Shown here piece by piece: positions 9,171 to 18,342 of a stretch of DNA of 64,000 bases; position 1 is the first letter of the stretch; the number at the start of each line of letters is the position of its first letter. The position numbers and the translations under genes were made by a program. Below the pieces are notes generated by a model. It was not told where the DNA came from and ran no database searches. It worked only from the letters and a program-made list of their open reading frames with translations. The DNA lies in contig NZ_RAPN01000001.1 in assembly GCF_003610535.1 (NCBI RefSeq), forward strand, positions 3,893,320 to 3,957,319. Reading direction: 5' to 3'. The stretch is from Mangrovibacterium diazotrophicum (GTDB lineage: Bacteria; Bacteroidota; Bacteroidia; Bacteroidales; Prolixibacteraceae).

Positions 9171-10205
9171 TTATCCTCTCTCGAGCAAATGTCTGAAGCG
9201 TTTAATCTGCTCGGGCGAGCCCAGAACAAACAATTGGTCGCCGCGGCTCAGTGTTAATTCCGACGAAGGGTTGAAGATGTACTTGGCTCCGCTGATCTTG
9301 ATTCCGACGATATTGATTCCGGAAATGTCCTTGCTGCGAAGTTCTTCGATGGAGTGATTGACAAAGCAATCGGCCATGTTTGTGCAGCTGATTTCTTCCA
9401 GACTTACATCTTTACTGTGTTGAAGGAGAATGTATTCGAGGAATTCGACGACATCGGGCTGTGTAATCAGTTTCGCCATTCGCTGGCCGCCAATGCGTTC
9501 GGGCATGATCACGTTCGTAACCCCGGCCCGTTTGAGTTTCGATACCGATTCCATCTCGCTTGCACGGCTGACGATCTTCAGGCTCGGGTTCATACTGCGC
9601 GCCGTTAGTGCTACAAAAACATTGTCGGCGTCGTTTGGCGTGGTTGCAATTAATGCACGGGCGTGATCAACACCGGCTTGCTTTAGCACATCCTCATGGG
9701 TGGCGTCTCCCCGAATGTACAACAACTCTTCATTATCGCGAATTCGACTGATCACGTTGTCGCGCTTGTCGATGATGACAAACTCAATTCCGTAATCCAT
9801 TAATTCCATGGCTACTTGTTCACCGTTTCGGCCGAACCCGATGATGATGACATGGTCTTTCAATTTTTGAATTTTCTTGTCCACCCGATATGTTTTTAAG
9901 TAGTTAACTAATTCGCCATCAAAAACAAAGCGTGCCAGGTTGGAGCCCACATAGGCCAAACTTCCCAGGCTGGTAATAATCAACCCTGATGTGAAAATCT
10001 TACCAATGTCGCTAAGCGGATGTACTTCGCTGAACCCAACCGTAGAGATGGTGATGATGGTCATGAAAAAGGCATCGATCAGCGAATATTTTTCGATATA
10101 CATGTAGGCCAAAGTCCCAATGGAGAGCATCGAAAAAAGCAGCAGAACACCAACACGGAGGGTTCTGTTGGAAACATCCTGAAATTTATTCGTCGACTGG
10201 CTCAT
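9171..10205 (-). CDS. Two-TM potassium channel with RCK (TrkA-N/TrkA-C) domains
   Basis: Ligand-gated K+ channel subunit of the inner membrane. The 344-residue protein has TM1 at about 17-36, a pore helix and filter TVGFSE at 55-60, and TM2 at about 68-88. A Rossmann RCK domain follows with GFGRNG at 123-128, then a TrkA-C ligand-binding domain at about 255-340. The filter departs from the usual TVGYGD. The start overlaps the end of the DUF2851 gene by 20 nt, which suggests coupled translation. Fold and family are secure; the gating ligand is unknown. Confidence 0.92.
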   Translation of the reverse strand: MSQSTNKFQDVSNRTLRVGVLLLFSMLSIGTLAYMYIEKYSLIDAFFMTIITISTVGFSEVHPLSDIGKIFTSGLIITSLGSLAYVGSNLARFVFDGELVNYLKTYRVDKKIQKLKDHVIIIGFGRNGEQVAMELMDYGIEFVIIDKRDNVISRIRDNEELLYIRGDATHEDVLKQAGVDHARALIATTPNDADNVFVALTARSMNPSLKIVSRASEMESVSKLKRAGVTNVIMPERIGGQRMAKLITQPDVVEFLEYILLQHSKDVSLEEISCTNMADCFVNHSIEELRSKDISGINIVGIKISGAKYIFNPSSELTLSRGDQLFVLGSPEQIKRFRHLLERG

Positions 10206-11487
10206 GCTTTTCGTGGTTGCTGTGATGGATCAACTTCATTCCTACAGGGCAATTTAAGCATTTTTTGGCATTGCAATAATTATTCTTCAGCTGAATCAGC
10301 GCCTGTGTGTCGAAGGCGGATCGCGCCGCAATCCCCAAGCCGGCCCAGTTGGCGATTATTGAATTGGTTTCAGCAGGTATCTGTTCCAGGTAGTTTAGTG
10401 CCAAATCCTTCAAAGGTTGCTTTTTATGGTATTCACCGTAGACAAAAAGGAATGGTACCAACGTATTAATCACTAGGTTGAAGAAAGCCGAGTCACCAAG
10501 GTGCTTAGCTTGCTTTTTTGATAGCTTGTTGAATTTAAAATGGCTTTCCCAATAGGAAGAGGCTTCGATTTGAAAGAGCTTTTTAACGTCGCTTAATTTC
10601 TCCGTTTCGATGATATGGGAAAATAAAGCCGTCGATTGGTGAACGAGCATAGCGAATTGAGCAATCCGCACGGTTGGGAAGTTGACCGGTCTCAGGCGCA
10701 GGAATTTCCACAAATGTCCTTCAATGGGTTTCAGCTTGTATTTTTTATAAAGGAAAGAGAATTCCTGGCGCAAAGCCAGAAAATAGTCATCGCCAACCAA
10801 TTCTTCGTTCAGTAAACCGGCTGTGCCGTAGAGCAGTGCTTCCAGCTGAAACAGGTCGTTTTTGTGTTTCCCCAGAATGGATAGTGGTAGTACTTTTGCC
10901 AGCAGTTCGAACGGTACAGCATTTGTTTTGAAACCGAAGTTTCGCGCCAGAAATTGGTAGAAAGTTTCATTCCAGTCGTTGTTGTTTTGTTGCAGCCGCT
11001 CGGTGATTTCCGCTGTTTTTTGTTGCAGCCGCTCTACCATTAGCGCGTGATACCAGATTTGCAATGTAATCGATGGAACACGATGAATAGAATCTGCACA
11101 GGGAATCCAGCTGGTCGATTTCTGAAGTTTTAGGTAGTTGTGTTCCAGTATTTCGTCGTAGTTCAGGCAGGCACATTCAATGTGTTCGCCTTTTGAATTT
11201 TGAATTGCGGTGTCGTCTTCTTTTACCACATGAAGAATAACATTGTCGTAGGCGCCGTCTTTCTCGTGCTTGTGTTTGATCCAATCGCTGGATCGCCAAT
11301 GAATCTCCACATTTCCAGCCCAGGTTGTTTCGCCGATTTTTAGTCGGGCATTGAAAAAGTCCGGTCCGGCATCGGTATTCTGAAAGCCAGGTGAAATGAC
11401 TTTGATTGGTTGTCCCGAGCTGGTTTGAAATGGATCCTCGTTAAAAAGACGGTGTTTCCACAAAAATTGAAGGAAGAACTCGTTCAT
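10186..11487 (-). CDS. DUF2851 family protein
   Basis: Conserved Bacteroidota protein of unknown biochemical function. From the ATG at 11487 the product is 433 residues, MNEFFLQFLWKHRLFN onward. A longer frame to 11565 exists but its added residues look non-homologous. Recognisable parts are VISPGFQNTDAGPDFFNARL and TWAGNVEIHWRSSDWIKH near the N-terminus, and a Cys cluster CNAKKCLNCPVGMKLIHH at the C-terminus that could bind metal. No signal peptide or membrane span was seen. It overlaps the downstream K+ channel gene by 20 nt. Confidence 0.85.
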   Translation of the reverse strand: MNEFFLQFLWKHRLFNEDPFQTSSGQPIKVISPGFQNTDAGPDFFNARLKIGETTWAGNVEIHWRSSDWIKHKHEKDGAYDNVILHVVKEDDTAIQNSKGEHIECACLNYDEILEHNYLKLQKSTSWIPCADSIHRVPSITLQIWYHALMVERLQQKTAEITERLQQNNNDWNETFYQFLARNFGFKTNAVPFELLAKVLPLSILGKHKNDLFQLEALLYGTAGLLNEELVGDDYFLALRQEFSFLYKKYKLKPIEGHLWKFLRLRPVNFPTVRIAQFAMLVHQSTALFSHIIETEKLSDVKKLFQIEASSYWESHFKFNKLSKKQAKHLGDSAFFNLVINTLVPFLFVYGEYHKKQPLKDLALNYLEQIPAETNSIIANWAGLGIAARSAFDTQALIQLKNNYCNAKKCLNCPVGMKLIHHSNHEKHEPVDE

Positions 11488-11754
11488 AGGTTTTGGCTTG
11501 ATCAGGTTAACTAAAATAAGAAAAATATCACTTGACAACCAGCTGTTTGTGAGCATTGTGCTCATTCGTTGAGGTGAATTTGGCTGCTTCGCGATTTCGG
11601 AAAATCTGTTTTAATCGTAAACCGCCCATTTCGCTACAAATTCAAGCTTTTTGATGTAGCTTTTTCAGTGTTTTTTCACGTATATATTTAATGTAAGGCT
11701 GGATGTATTTTCGGATAGAACCGACTAACTTTAATAGAGAACCTAAAGCTTGTG

Positions 11755-12282
11755 ATGAATTTGAGTAAATTAAATATCACGCGAATTGTCGTAGTTGTGT
11801 TCTTTTTCGCAATTGCTGTTTCGATCGCTTCGGCGACCATCGGAAGAGAAATATACGGGGCAACGAAGGTGAGTTTGCTGTCGTTTGGGATTATCAACTT
11901 CTCGGGCTATCTCTTCTTTTTGATTATGCCGGTTGAGTTGGCTTTTATTTACTACCTTCACTCGCATCTCAGTCTTTTTCTGCTGAATATTATTGCAATT
12001 GTAACGGCCCTAGGGGCGCAGCTCATTGATTACTGTATTGGTCGCTGGCTGAGTGCGTCGTTTATCGACAAGCTGGTGGGGCGTCACCGGTACGAAAAAG
12101 CGGAGGAGGAAATTCGTGCGTATGGTAATATTGCTATTTTCCTTTTCAACTTATTACCGCTTTCATCGCCTATTATTCTGTTGGCTGCCGGTATGCTGAA
12201 ACATCCGATCCGGCAGGCCATTTTTTACAGCCTGCTTGGGCTGGTTGCTAAATACCTGTTTATCTCGATCATCTTCTTTTAG
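11755..12282 (+). CDS. DedA/VTT-domain membrane protein
   Basis: Small integral membrane protein of 175 residues, related to the DedA (SNARE-associated, VTT) family of lipid-flipping or envelope-homeostasis proteins. At least four hydrophobic segments are visible. The C-terminal part FLFNLLPLSSPIILLAAGML resembles the conserved DedA proline-rich re-entrant loop. ATG at 11755 is preferred; a GTG lies one codon earlier. It stands alone, divergent from the DUF2851 gene and convergent with pyrF. Family assignment is good, substrate unknown. Confidence 0.75.
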   Translation: MNLSKLNITRIVVVVFFFAIAVSIASATIGREIYGATKVSLLSFGIINFSGYLFFLIMPVELAFIYYLHSHLSLFLLNIIAIVTALGAQLIDYCIGRWLSASFIDKLVGRHRYEKAEEEIRAYGNIAIFLFNLLPLSSPIILLAAGMLKHPIRQAIFYSLLGLVAKYLFISIIFF

Positions 12283-12291
12283 AAAAACAAA

Positions 12292-12317
12292 GCCCGAAGC
12301 TCTTGCGAACTCCGGGC
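12292..12317 (-). terminator. Terminator after pyrF
   Basis: 8-bp GC-rich stem with one mismatch (12292-12299 with 12310-12317). On the minus strand it is followed by a T-rich tract, so it ends the purM-prfA-pyrF transcript. It may also weakly stop transcription from the DedA-like gene. Confidence 0.65.
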
Positions 12318-12373
12318 CGGATTATGATTGATTATAAACATTTGTAGGTGCGGACAAGTCGTCCTATTTATCT

Positions 12374-13207
12374 TTACAGCAAATCTGCTTCCAGTAGCAA
12401 TTCTTCCATATCAACTTGCACATCCATAGCAGCCATTCTCGCTTTCTCAGCAAAATCCTCGTCGTTTGAAGCGTAAATGATAGCACGGGAAGAGTTCACC
12501 AACAATCCGCAATGATCGTTCATACCGTATTTAGCCACCTCTTCCAGGCTGCCGCCTTGCGCTCCAACACCCGGAACCAACAGGAAGTGATCCGGAACCA
12601 GCTCGCGGATGCCTTCCAGGTTTTCAGCCTTGGTGGCGCCAACCACGTACATCATGTTGTCGGTTGTACCCCAGGTTTGCGATGTTTTCAGCACCGACTC
12701 GTACAGCTGGTCGCCGCTTTCCTCATCTTTCAGGAATTGAAAATCGAAAGCACCCTTGTTTGACGTCAAAGCCAATAAAATCACCCAGCGATCCAGGTAA
12801 GTCATGAATGGTTTTACTGAATCTTCACCCATGTAAGGTGCAACAGTTACGGCATCAAAATCCATGTGATCGAAGAACGCACGAGCGTACAAATTCGATG
12901 TGTTGCCAATATCGCCGCGTTTGGCATCGGCAATAATGAATTGCTCCGGGTATTTCTCGCGAATGTAGTTCACGGTTTTTTCCAAAGCCACCCAGCCGGC
13001 AACGCCCAGGCTTTCGTAAAAAGCCAGGTTTGGTTTGTATGCCACACACAAATCCTGTGTTGCGTCGATGATTTCTTTGTTGAAAGCGAAAATCGGGTCT
13101 GAAGTATCTTTCAGGTGAGCTGGGATCTTCAGAATATCGGTGTCTAGTCCAATGCACAGGAAACTGCGCTTGGCTTTGATCTGTTCAAAAAGTTGTTCTT
13201 TGTTCAT
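12374..13207 (-). CDS. pyrF: Orotidine 5'-phosphate decarboxylase (type 2)
   Basis: Last step of de novo UMP synthesis, OMP to UMP plus CO2. The 277-residue product matches the longer type 2 subfamily. The catalytic motif DAKRGD is at 94-99 with Lys96, preceded by the substrate-binding FLCIGLDTD. The phosphate-binding region [14 protein letters not shown] lies near 217-230. It is the last gene of a minus-strand run with prfA (42 nt gap) and purM, and is followed by a terminator hairpin. Confidence 0.96.
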   Translation of the reverse strand: MNKEQLFEQIKAKRSFLCIGLDTDILKIPAHLKDTSDPIFAFNKEIIDATQDLCVAYKPNLAFYESLGVAGWVALEKTVNYIREKYPEQFIIADAKRGDIGNTSNLYARAFFDHMDFDAVTVAPYMGEDSVKPFMTYLDRWVILLALTSNKGAFDFQFLKDEESGDQLYESVLKTSQTWGTTDNMMYVVGATKAENLEGIRELVPDHFLLVPGVGAQGGSLEEVAKYGMNDHCGLLVNSSRAIIYASNDEDFAEKARMAAMDVQVDMEELLLEADLL

Positions 13208-13248
13208 TTTATATCGTCGTTATAAAGTGAGGGCCTCACTCGATAAAT

Positions 13249-14334
13249 TTAAATTTCAGCCTCTTTCAAACGCTCTGCGTTTTCTTCGAGCATCAGTTTT
13301 TCGATGATCTCGTCGATATCGCCGTTGATGATCGCCTGCAGGTTGTAAAGTGTCAGGTTGATACGGTGATCGGTTACGCGTCCCTGTGGCCAGTTGTAGG
13401 TACGGATTTTGGCAGAACGGTCACCCGTTGATACCATGGTTTTCCGTTTCGAAGCAATCTCGTCCAAATACTTCTGGTGTTCCATATTGTAGATACGGGT
13501 ACGCAGTTCGATCATCGCTTTATCGAGGTTTTTCAACTTCGATTTCTGATCCTGGCACTGTACCACGATACCGGTCGGAATGTGTGTCAAACGAATGGCG
13601 GAGTATGTGGTGTTCACCGACTGTCCTCCGGGACCTGACGAACAGAACTCGTCGCGACGGATATCTTCATTGCGCAGTTCGATGTCGAACTCTTCTGCTT
13701 CAGGCAACACGGCTACCGATGCCGCAGAAGTGTGCACACGTCCCTGTGTTTCGGTTTGAGGCACGCGCTGAACACGGTGCACGCCCGATTCGTATTTCAT
13801 GATTCCGTATACATTCTCTCCGGTGATGGTAGCAACAATCTCTTTGTAGCCGCCAGATGTACCCTCGCTCACCGAGCTTACTTCCAAGCGCCAGCCTTTT
13901 CGTTCGGCGTATTTTGAATACATTTTGAAAAGGTCACCGGCGAAAATTGAGGCTTCGTCGCCACCAGTACCGGCACGGATTTCGAGAATGGCATTCTTGG
14001 CGTCTTCCGGATCGGCAGGTACCAGTAATAACTTAATTTCTTGTTCTTTGCCCGGAATTGCGTCTTCGCTTTGTTCAATCTCTTCTTTGGCCATTTCGCG
14101 AATATCCGGGTCGCTCTCCTCAGCCAACATTTGTTTGCCTGATTCAATATTTTCAATCAGGTTTTTATAATCTTTAAAAGCTTGCACCAAAGCTTCCAGG
14201 CGACGATACTCCTGGTTCAGCTTCACGTAGCGTTTCATGTCGCTCATCGTTGCCGGGTCAGTAATTTGCTGGCCAACCTCGTCGAAGCGGTGCTGAATGC
14301 TTTCGTATTTTTCTAATAATGAATAATCTGCCAT
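13249..14334 (-). CDS. prfA: Peptide chain release factor 1
   Basis: Recognises UAA and UAG in the ribosomal A site and triggers peptide release. The 361-residue product has the normal RF1 length, the peptidyl-tRNA hydrolysis motif GGQ at 236-238 within SSGPGGQSVNTT, and the RF1-type codon-recognition tripeptide PQT at 192-194, where Escherichia coli has PAT. The ATG at 14334 gives the expected N-terminus. It lies between purM and pyrF on the same strand. Confidence 0.97.
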   Translation of the reverse strand: MADYSLLEKYESIQHRFDEVGQQITDPATMSDMKRYVKLNQEYRRLEALVQAFKDYKNLIENIESGKQMLAEESDPDIREMAKEEIEQSEDAIPGKEQEIKLLLVPADPEDAKNAILEIRAGTGGDEASIFAGDLFKMYSKYAERKGWRLEVSSVSEGTSGGYKEIVATITGENVYGIMKYESGVHRVQRVPQTETQGRVHTSAASVAVLPEAEEFDIELRNEDIRRDEFCSSGPGGQSVNTTYSAIRLTHIPTGIVVQCQDQKSKLKNLDKAMIELRTRIYNMEHQKYLDEIASKRKTMVSTGDRSAKIRTYNWPQGRVTDHRINLTLYNLQAIINGDIDEIIEKLMLEENAERLKEAEI

Positions 14335-14340
14335 ATAATC

Positions 14341-14386
14341 AGTTCCAAGTTAACAGTTTAAAGTTCCAAGTTTCGAGTTCCAAGTT
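14341..14386. repeat. Three short direct repeats in the purM-prfA gap
   Basis: The 11-mer AGTTCCAAGTT occurs at 14341-14351, 14362-14372 and 14376-14386. Short A/T-rich direct repeats like this are frequent between Bacteroidota genes. No function can be assigned. Confidence 0.6.
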
Positions 14387-14416
14387 TCGGTTACTCACGA
14401 CTCATGTCTCAATACT

Positions 14417-15583
14417 CTAATACTCGAATGTTCCGAATTCGGATGTAATGGTGAGTTTTTTGCCTTCGTGAGCTTCAACCCGACCAACAACCTGCGCGTC
14501 GATATTGAATGATTTTGAGATTTCGATAATCGCATCAGCCAATTCAGGCTTCACATAGATCTCCATGCGGTGTCCCATGTTGAAGACTTTGTACATTTCA
14601 GCCCATTCGGTTTTCGATTCTTCCTGAATTAATTTAAACAGCGGAGGAACCGGGAACAGGTTGTCTTTAATCACATGTACGCCGTCAACAAAGTGCAGCA
14701 CTTTTGTTTGCGCGCCACCCGAGCAGTGCACCATTCCGTGGATTTCGGAGCGGTGAGCATCCAGAATTTTTTTAATAACCGGAGCATAAGTACGCGTTGC
14801 AGAAAGCACCAGTTTACCGGCATCGATGCCCAAACCTTCGATAGCATCGGTCAGTTTTTTCGTTCCCGAATAAACCAGTTCTGCCGGAACTTCGGCATCA
14901 AAGCTTTCCGGATATTTAGTTGCCAGGTAGTTGGCAAATACATCGTGACGAGCCGAAGTCAGACCATTGCTGCCCATGCCTCCGTTGTATTCTTTTTCGT
15001 AAGTTGCCTGGCCAAATGAAGCCAATCCAACAATGACATCACCTGCCTGGATGTTGTCGGCTGAAATCACATCCGAGCGTTTCATGCGGCAGGTCACCGT
15101 CGAGTCCACGATAATGGTCCGAACGACATCGCCCACATCAGCTGTTTCGCCGCCGGTAGGGTAAACACCAACGCCCATTTCCTGCAATTCGCGACAAAGT
15201 TCGTCGGTTCCATTAATGATCGCGGCGATCACTTCACCCGGAATTTTATTTTTGTTACGACCAATGGTTGACGACAGCAAAATGTTATCCACTGCTCCAA
15301 CGCACAACAAGTCGTCGATATTCATGATCAACGCATCCTGAGCGATTCCCTTCCAAACCGAAATATCACCGGTTTCTTTCCAGTACATGTAAGCCAGGGA
15401 AGATTTGGTTCCGGCACCGTCGGCGTGCATAATGTTGCACCAGTCCGGATCGCCGCCCAACACGTCGGGAATAATTTTGCAAAACGCTTTCGGGAACAGT
15501 CCTTTATCGATGTTTTTGATGGCGTTGTGCACATCCTCTTTCGAAGCCGAAACGCCCCGTGCCATATACCTGCTGTCGCTCAT
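14417..15583 (-). CDS. purM: Phosphoribosylformylglycinamidine cyclo-ligase (AIR synthase)
   Basis: Fifth step of purine synthesis, ATP-dependent closure of FGAM to AIR. The 388-residue product shows the PurM-family N-terminal half with MHADGAGTKSSLAYMYW, the QDALIMNIDDLLCVGA metal/ATP motif and GVYPTGGETADVGDVVRTII. The C-terminal half contains the glycine-rich MVHCSGGAQTKVLHF. Sequence and length fit the Bacteroidota form rather than the 345-residue Escherichia coli form. It leads the minus-strand purM-prfA-pyrF run. Confidence 0.92.
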   Translation of the reverse strand: MSDSRYMARGVSASKEDVHNAIKNIDKGLFPKAFCKIIPDVLGGDPDWCNIMHADGAGTKSSLAYMYWKETGDISVWKGIAQDALIMNIDDLLCVGAVDNILLSSTIGRNKNKIPGEVIAAIINGTDELCRELQEMGVGVYPTGGETADVGDVVRTIIVDSTVTCRMKRSDVISADNIQAGDVIVGLASFGQATYEKEYNGGMGSNGLTSARHDVFANYLATKYPESFDAEVPAELVYSGTKKLTDAIEGLGIDAGKLVLSATRTYAPVIKKILDAHRSEIHGMVHCSGGAQTKVLHFVDGVHVIKDNLFPVPPLFKLIQEESKTEWAEMYKVFNMGHRMEIYVKPELADAIIEISKSFNIDAQVVGRVEAHEGKKLTITSEFGTFEY

Positions 15584-15608
15584 AAAATTGGATTCTGAAT
15601 TCGGGGCA

Positions 15609-15616
15609 CAAAGTTA
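15609..15616 (-). promoter_or_regulatory. Predicted -7 box for purM
   Basis: The minus strand carries TAACTTTG, an exact TAnnTTTG match, 26 nt upstream of the purM ATG. No clear -33 TTTG at the usual spacing. Confidence 0.45.
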
Positions 15617-15688
15617 ATATTTTTAGGGAAATATGCAGGTGTAAATATGCAGGGGCATCGATTGCTATTTGAAGAAAATGAGGAAACC

Positions 15689-15719
15689 TTTCTTCGAGCT
15701 CCGATGTTTACTACCTTTG
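15689..15719 (+). promoter_or_regulatory. Predicted promoter of the MFS transporter gene
   Basis: TTTC at 15689-15692, a 19-nt spacer, then TACCTTTG at 15712-15719, an exact -7 match. Transcription would start near 15726. This supports the ATG at 15767 rather than in-frame start codons further upstream. Confidence 0.65.
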
Positions 15720-15766
15720 TCGCACCCTCCAATAAAAACTGGTCGCTTCGAAATCGAAGGTTTTAT

Positions 15767-16930
15767 ATGAGCAAAACAACGCGCCAATTAGCCAACATCA
15801 TTTCCGTAACACTCGGAATGCGTCTCTTCTCCATGTTAATTATCATCCCGTTTTTGTCGGTTTATGCCCTGAATTTAGAAGGTGGGGCGCCATGGCTGAC
15901 GGGTTATGCACTCGGGATTTTCGGTCTAACGCAAGCTGTTTTGCAGATTCCGTTCGGCATGTTGAGCGACCGGATTGGTTACAAGAAAATGATGCTAGCC
16001 GGTTTGATCATGCTCATTGTGGGCCTGTTGACCGCTGCCTATGCCACCAGTATTTACTGGCTGATTTTCGCGCGCGCTTTGCAGGGGAGTGGTGCCATCG
16101 TTACGGTTGGCTATTCGTGGATTTCGTCGGCAGCCGGTGATGAAGAAAGGGATAAACAGTTAACTCGGCTGGGAGCAGTTTTGGGAACTTTCACCATGCT
16201 TTCTTATCTGATCGGTCCACTGGTTCACATTGTGCTTAGCGTGAGTCACATGTTTGTCTTTTCGGCTGTGTTGATTGCGATCTGCTTTGTGTGGGTGCTG
16301 TTGTTCACCAAACAGGTTGATCCGGAAGTTCGGAAATTGAAGAGCGCTGAGAAGGCAAAGCAGAAGTCGGTTTTTAATCGTCGTAATTTGATGATGGGAC
16401 TCATGCTGACGACGAACAACCTGATGAGCATGGCCTTCTTTTTTATGCTTCCGATGTTACTAACCGGAGTGCTCGAAACAAACCGCATGTGGATGATTTT
16501 GACGCCCGCCATCCTTTGTTCTGTTCTCTTGCTGCCCGTATTTTCCAGGTTGAGTCAGAAAGGCAAGGGCAAAATTACGATTGGCTCGCTGTTTATTGTT
16601 GAAGGACTTGGATTTGGGCTGATGTACATCGGCAATATCGCCGGCATTGTTGCCGGAACGATTTTGCTAACCACCGGTACATTTGCTATTTCAACCATTG
16701 TGCCGATGCTCGCCAATCGCGGCATCGATAATCAGCAACGTGGCAAAGGAAACGGGATTATTGTCAGCTTGCAGTATGTCGGATCATTCCTGGGAGCGGC
16801 GCTAACGGGAACACTGTGGAACTTCTCTCCCGATTTCGCTTTTGTGTTTACCGGATTGGTTGCTCTTGGCGGAATGACGTTAGTTGCGACCTTCCCGAAA
16901 AACAAACAGGCTGAAGCGGCCACTGCTTAA
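15767..16930 (+). CDS. MFS transporter, drug:proton antiporter-like
   Basis: Twelve-helix major facilitator superfamily permease of 387 residues, likely exporting small molecules by proton antiport. It has an alternating pattern of hydrophobic helices and the MFS motif A region GMLSDRIGYKKMMLAG between TM2 and TM3. The ATG at 15767 is chosen because the promoter lies between it and the longer reading-frame start, and because the protein then begins directly before TM1. It is monocistronic, divergent from purM. Substrate unknown. Confidence 0.88.
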   Translation: MSKTTRQLANIISVTLGMRLFSMLIIIPFLSVYALNLEGGAPWLTGYALGIFGLTQAVLQIPFGMLSDRIGYKKMMLAGLIMLIVGLLTAAYATSIYWLIFARALQGSGAIVTVGYSWISSAAGDEERDKQLTRLGAVLGTFTMLSYLIGPLVHIVLSVSHMFVFSAVLIAICFVWVLLFTKQVDPEVRKLKSAEKAKQKSVFNRRNLMMGLMLTTNNLMSMAFFFMLPMLLTGVLETNRMWMILTPAILCSVLLLPVFSRLSQKGKGKITIGSLFIVEGLGFGLMYIGNIAGIVAGTILLTTGTFAISTIVPMLANRGIDNQQRGKGNGIIVSLQYVGSFLGAALTGTLWNFSPDFAFVFTGLVALGGMTLVATFPKNKQAEAATA

Positions 16931-16945
16931 GCCAAACACAAAAAA

Positions 16946-16972
16946 AAAGGATGCCATTTGCGGACATCCTTT
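16946..16972. terminator. Bidirectional terminator between the MFS gene and ilvA
   Basis: 8-bp stem (16946-16953 with 16965-16972) between two convergent genes. On the minus strand it is followed by eight Ts, serving ilvA well; on the plus strand the following sequence is only moderately T-rich. Confidence 0.75.
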
Positions 16973-16994
16973 CAGCTATATTTTTGATTCACCT

Positions 16995-18251
16995 TCAAAG
17001 TAAATATTGAAAAAGATCCGGTTTATCGTTGATGTATTCATGAATGAAACCGTGTTCTGTCATGCGTTGCACAAGGCCATCAAAGTCTTTTTTGTCGGTC
17101 AACTCAATGCCCACAAAAGCGGGGCCTTTCTCGCGGTTTGTCTTTTTTGAATAATCGAAATGGGTGATGTCGTCGTTGGGCCCCAAAACATTGTCGATAA
17201 AATCGCGCAGAGCTCCGGCCCGCTGAGGAAAACGGATGATGAAATAATGCTTCAATCCTTCGAACAGCAGTGAACGCTCCTTGATTTCTTCGGTACGGGT
17301 AATGTCGTTGTTGCTTCCGGAAACGATGCAAACCACATTTTTCCCTTTAATCTGATCAGCGTAATAATCGAGTGCTGCAATGGAAAGTGCTCCGGCAGGT
17401 TCTACCACAATGGCATCGCGGTTATAAAGCTCCAGAATCTTCGTACAAACACGTCCTTCTGGAACCAGCACGATGTCGTCAACCACCTCTTTGCAAATTT
17501 CGAAAGGCAGATCGCCGACTCGTTGCACGGCTGCTCCATCGACGAACTTATCGATGTTTTCCAGTTTCACAACCTCGCCTTTTTTCATCGATTCCGACAT
17601 GGACGGTGCTCCGGCGGGTTCAACCCCGATAATTTTCGTATTTGGGCTGACTTGTTTGAAGTAACTTCCAACGCCGGCAATCAAACCACCACCACCAATT
17701 GGTACAAACAGGTAATCGATTTGGCAGGTTGAATCCTGGATGATTTCCAGCGCAACGGTTGCCTGACCTTCGATAATCAGCGGGTCGTCGAACGGGTGGA
17801 TGAATGTTTGGCCATTTTCCTCGCAGTCCTTCAACGCTTCGGCACTTGCCTGGTCGTAGGTGTCTCCAAACAGAATGATTTCGACATTGTCGCGGCCGAA
17901 CATTTGTGCCTGTTTAATCTTCTGCTTCGGTGTCGTCGTCGGCATATAAATTTTTGCCTTGATACCCAGCTTGTAGCTGGAGTAGGCTACACCTTGTGCA
18001 TGGTTTCCGGCGCTGGCGCAAACAATTCCGTTTTGCAGCTGCTCAGGGCTCAGGCTTTTGATCTTGTTGAATGCCCCGCGGATTTTATACGAACGTACTT
18101 GTTGCAGGTCTTCGCGTTTCAGCATGACGCGCGCCTGAAACTGTTCCGACAAGTTCAGGTTGGCGGCCAGCGGCGTTCCGCTTAGAACTTCATTAATCGT
18201 CAGTTTGGCCCGGTTGATGGCCTGTAAACTTGGGAAATATTTTTTTGTCAT
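16995..18251 (-). CDS. ilvA: Threonine dehydratase (biosynthetic type)
   Basis: PLP enzyme converting threonine to 2-oxobutanoate and ammonia, the first committed step to isoleucine. The PLP lysine is Lys56 in SYKIRGAFNK. The phosphate-binding loop VPIGGGGLIAGVG and the substrate loop SAGNHAQGVAYSS are intact. The 418-residue product carries one C-terminal ACT-like regulatory domain (about 325-415), shorter than the 514-residue Escherichia coli IlvA with two. No other ilv gene is adjacent. Feedback control by isoleucine is expected from the family, not shown here. Confidence 0.94.
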   Translation of the reverse strand: MTKKYFPSLQAINRAKLTINEVLSGTPLAANLNLSEQFQARVMLKREDLQQVRSYKIRGAFNKIKSLSPEQLQNGIVCASAGNHAQGVAYSSYKLGIKAKIYMPTTTPKQKIKQAQMFGRDNVEIILFGDTYDQASAEALKDCEENGQTFIHPFDDPLIIEGQATVALEIIQDSTCQIDYLFVPIGGGGLIAGVGSYFKQVSPNTKIIGVEPAGAPSMSESMKKGEVVKLENIDKFVDGAAVQRVGDLPFEICKEVVDDIVLVPEGRVCTKILELYNRDAIVVEPAGALSIAALDYYADQIKGKNVVCIVSGSNNDITRTEEIKERSLLFEGLKHYFIIRFPQRAGALRDFIDNVLGPNDDITHFDYSKKTNREKGPAFVGIELTDKKDFDGLVQRMTEHGFIHEYINDKPDLFQYLL

Positions 18252-18342
18252 TTGTACTCGGTTAAGAACATCATTTTGGAAAGGGATGGTTGTCCCAAAT
18301 TGAATATTCGGGATAAGTCTGCAACCCGCTTAAAACATTACG

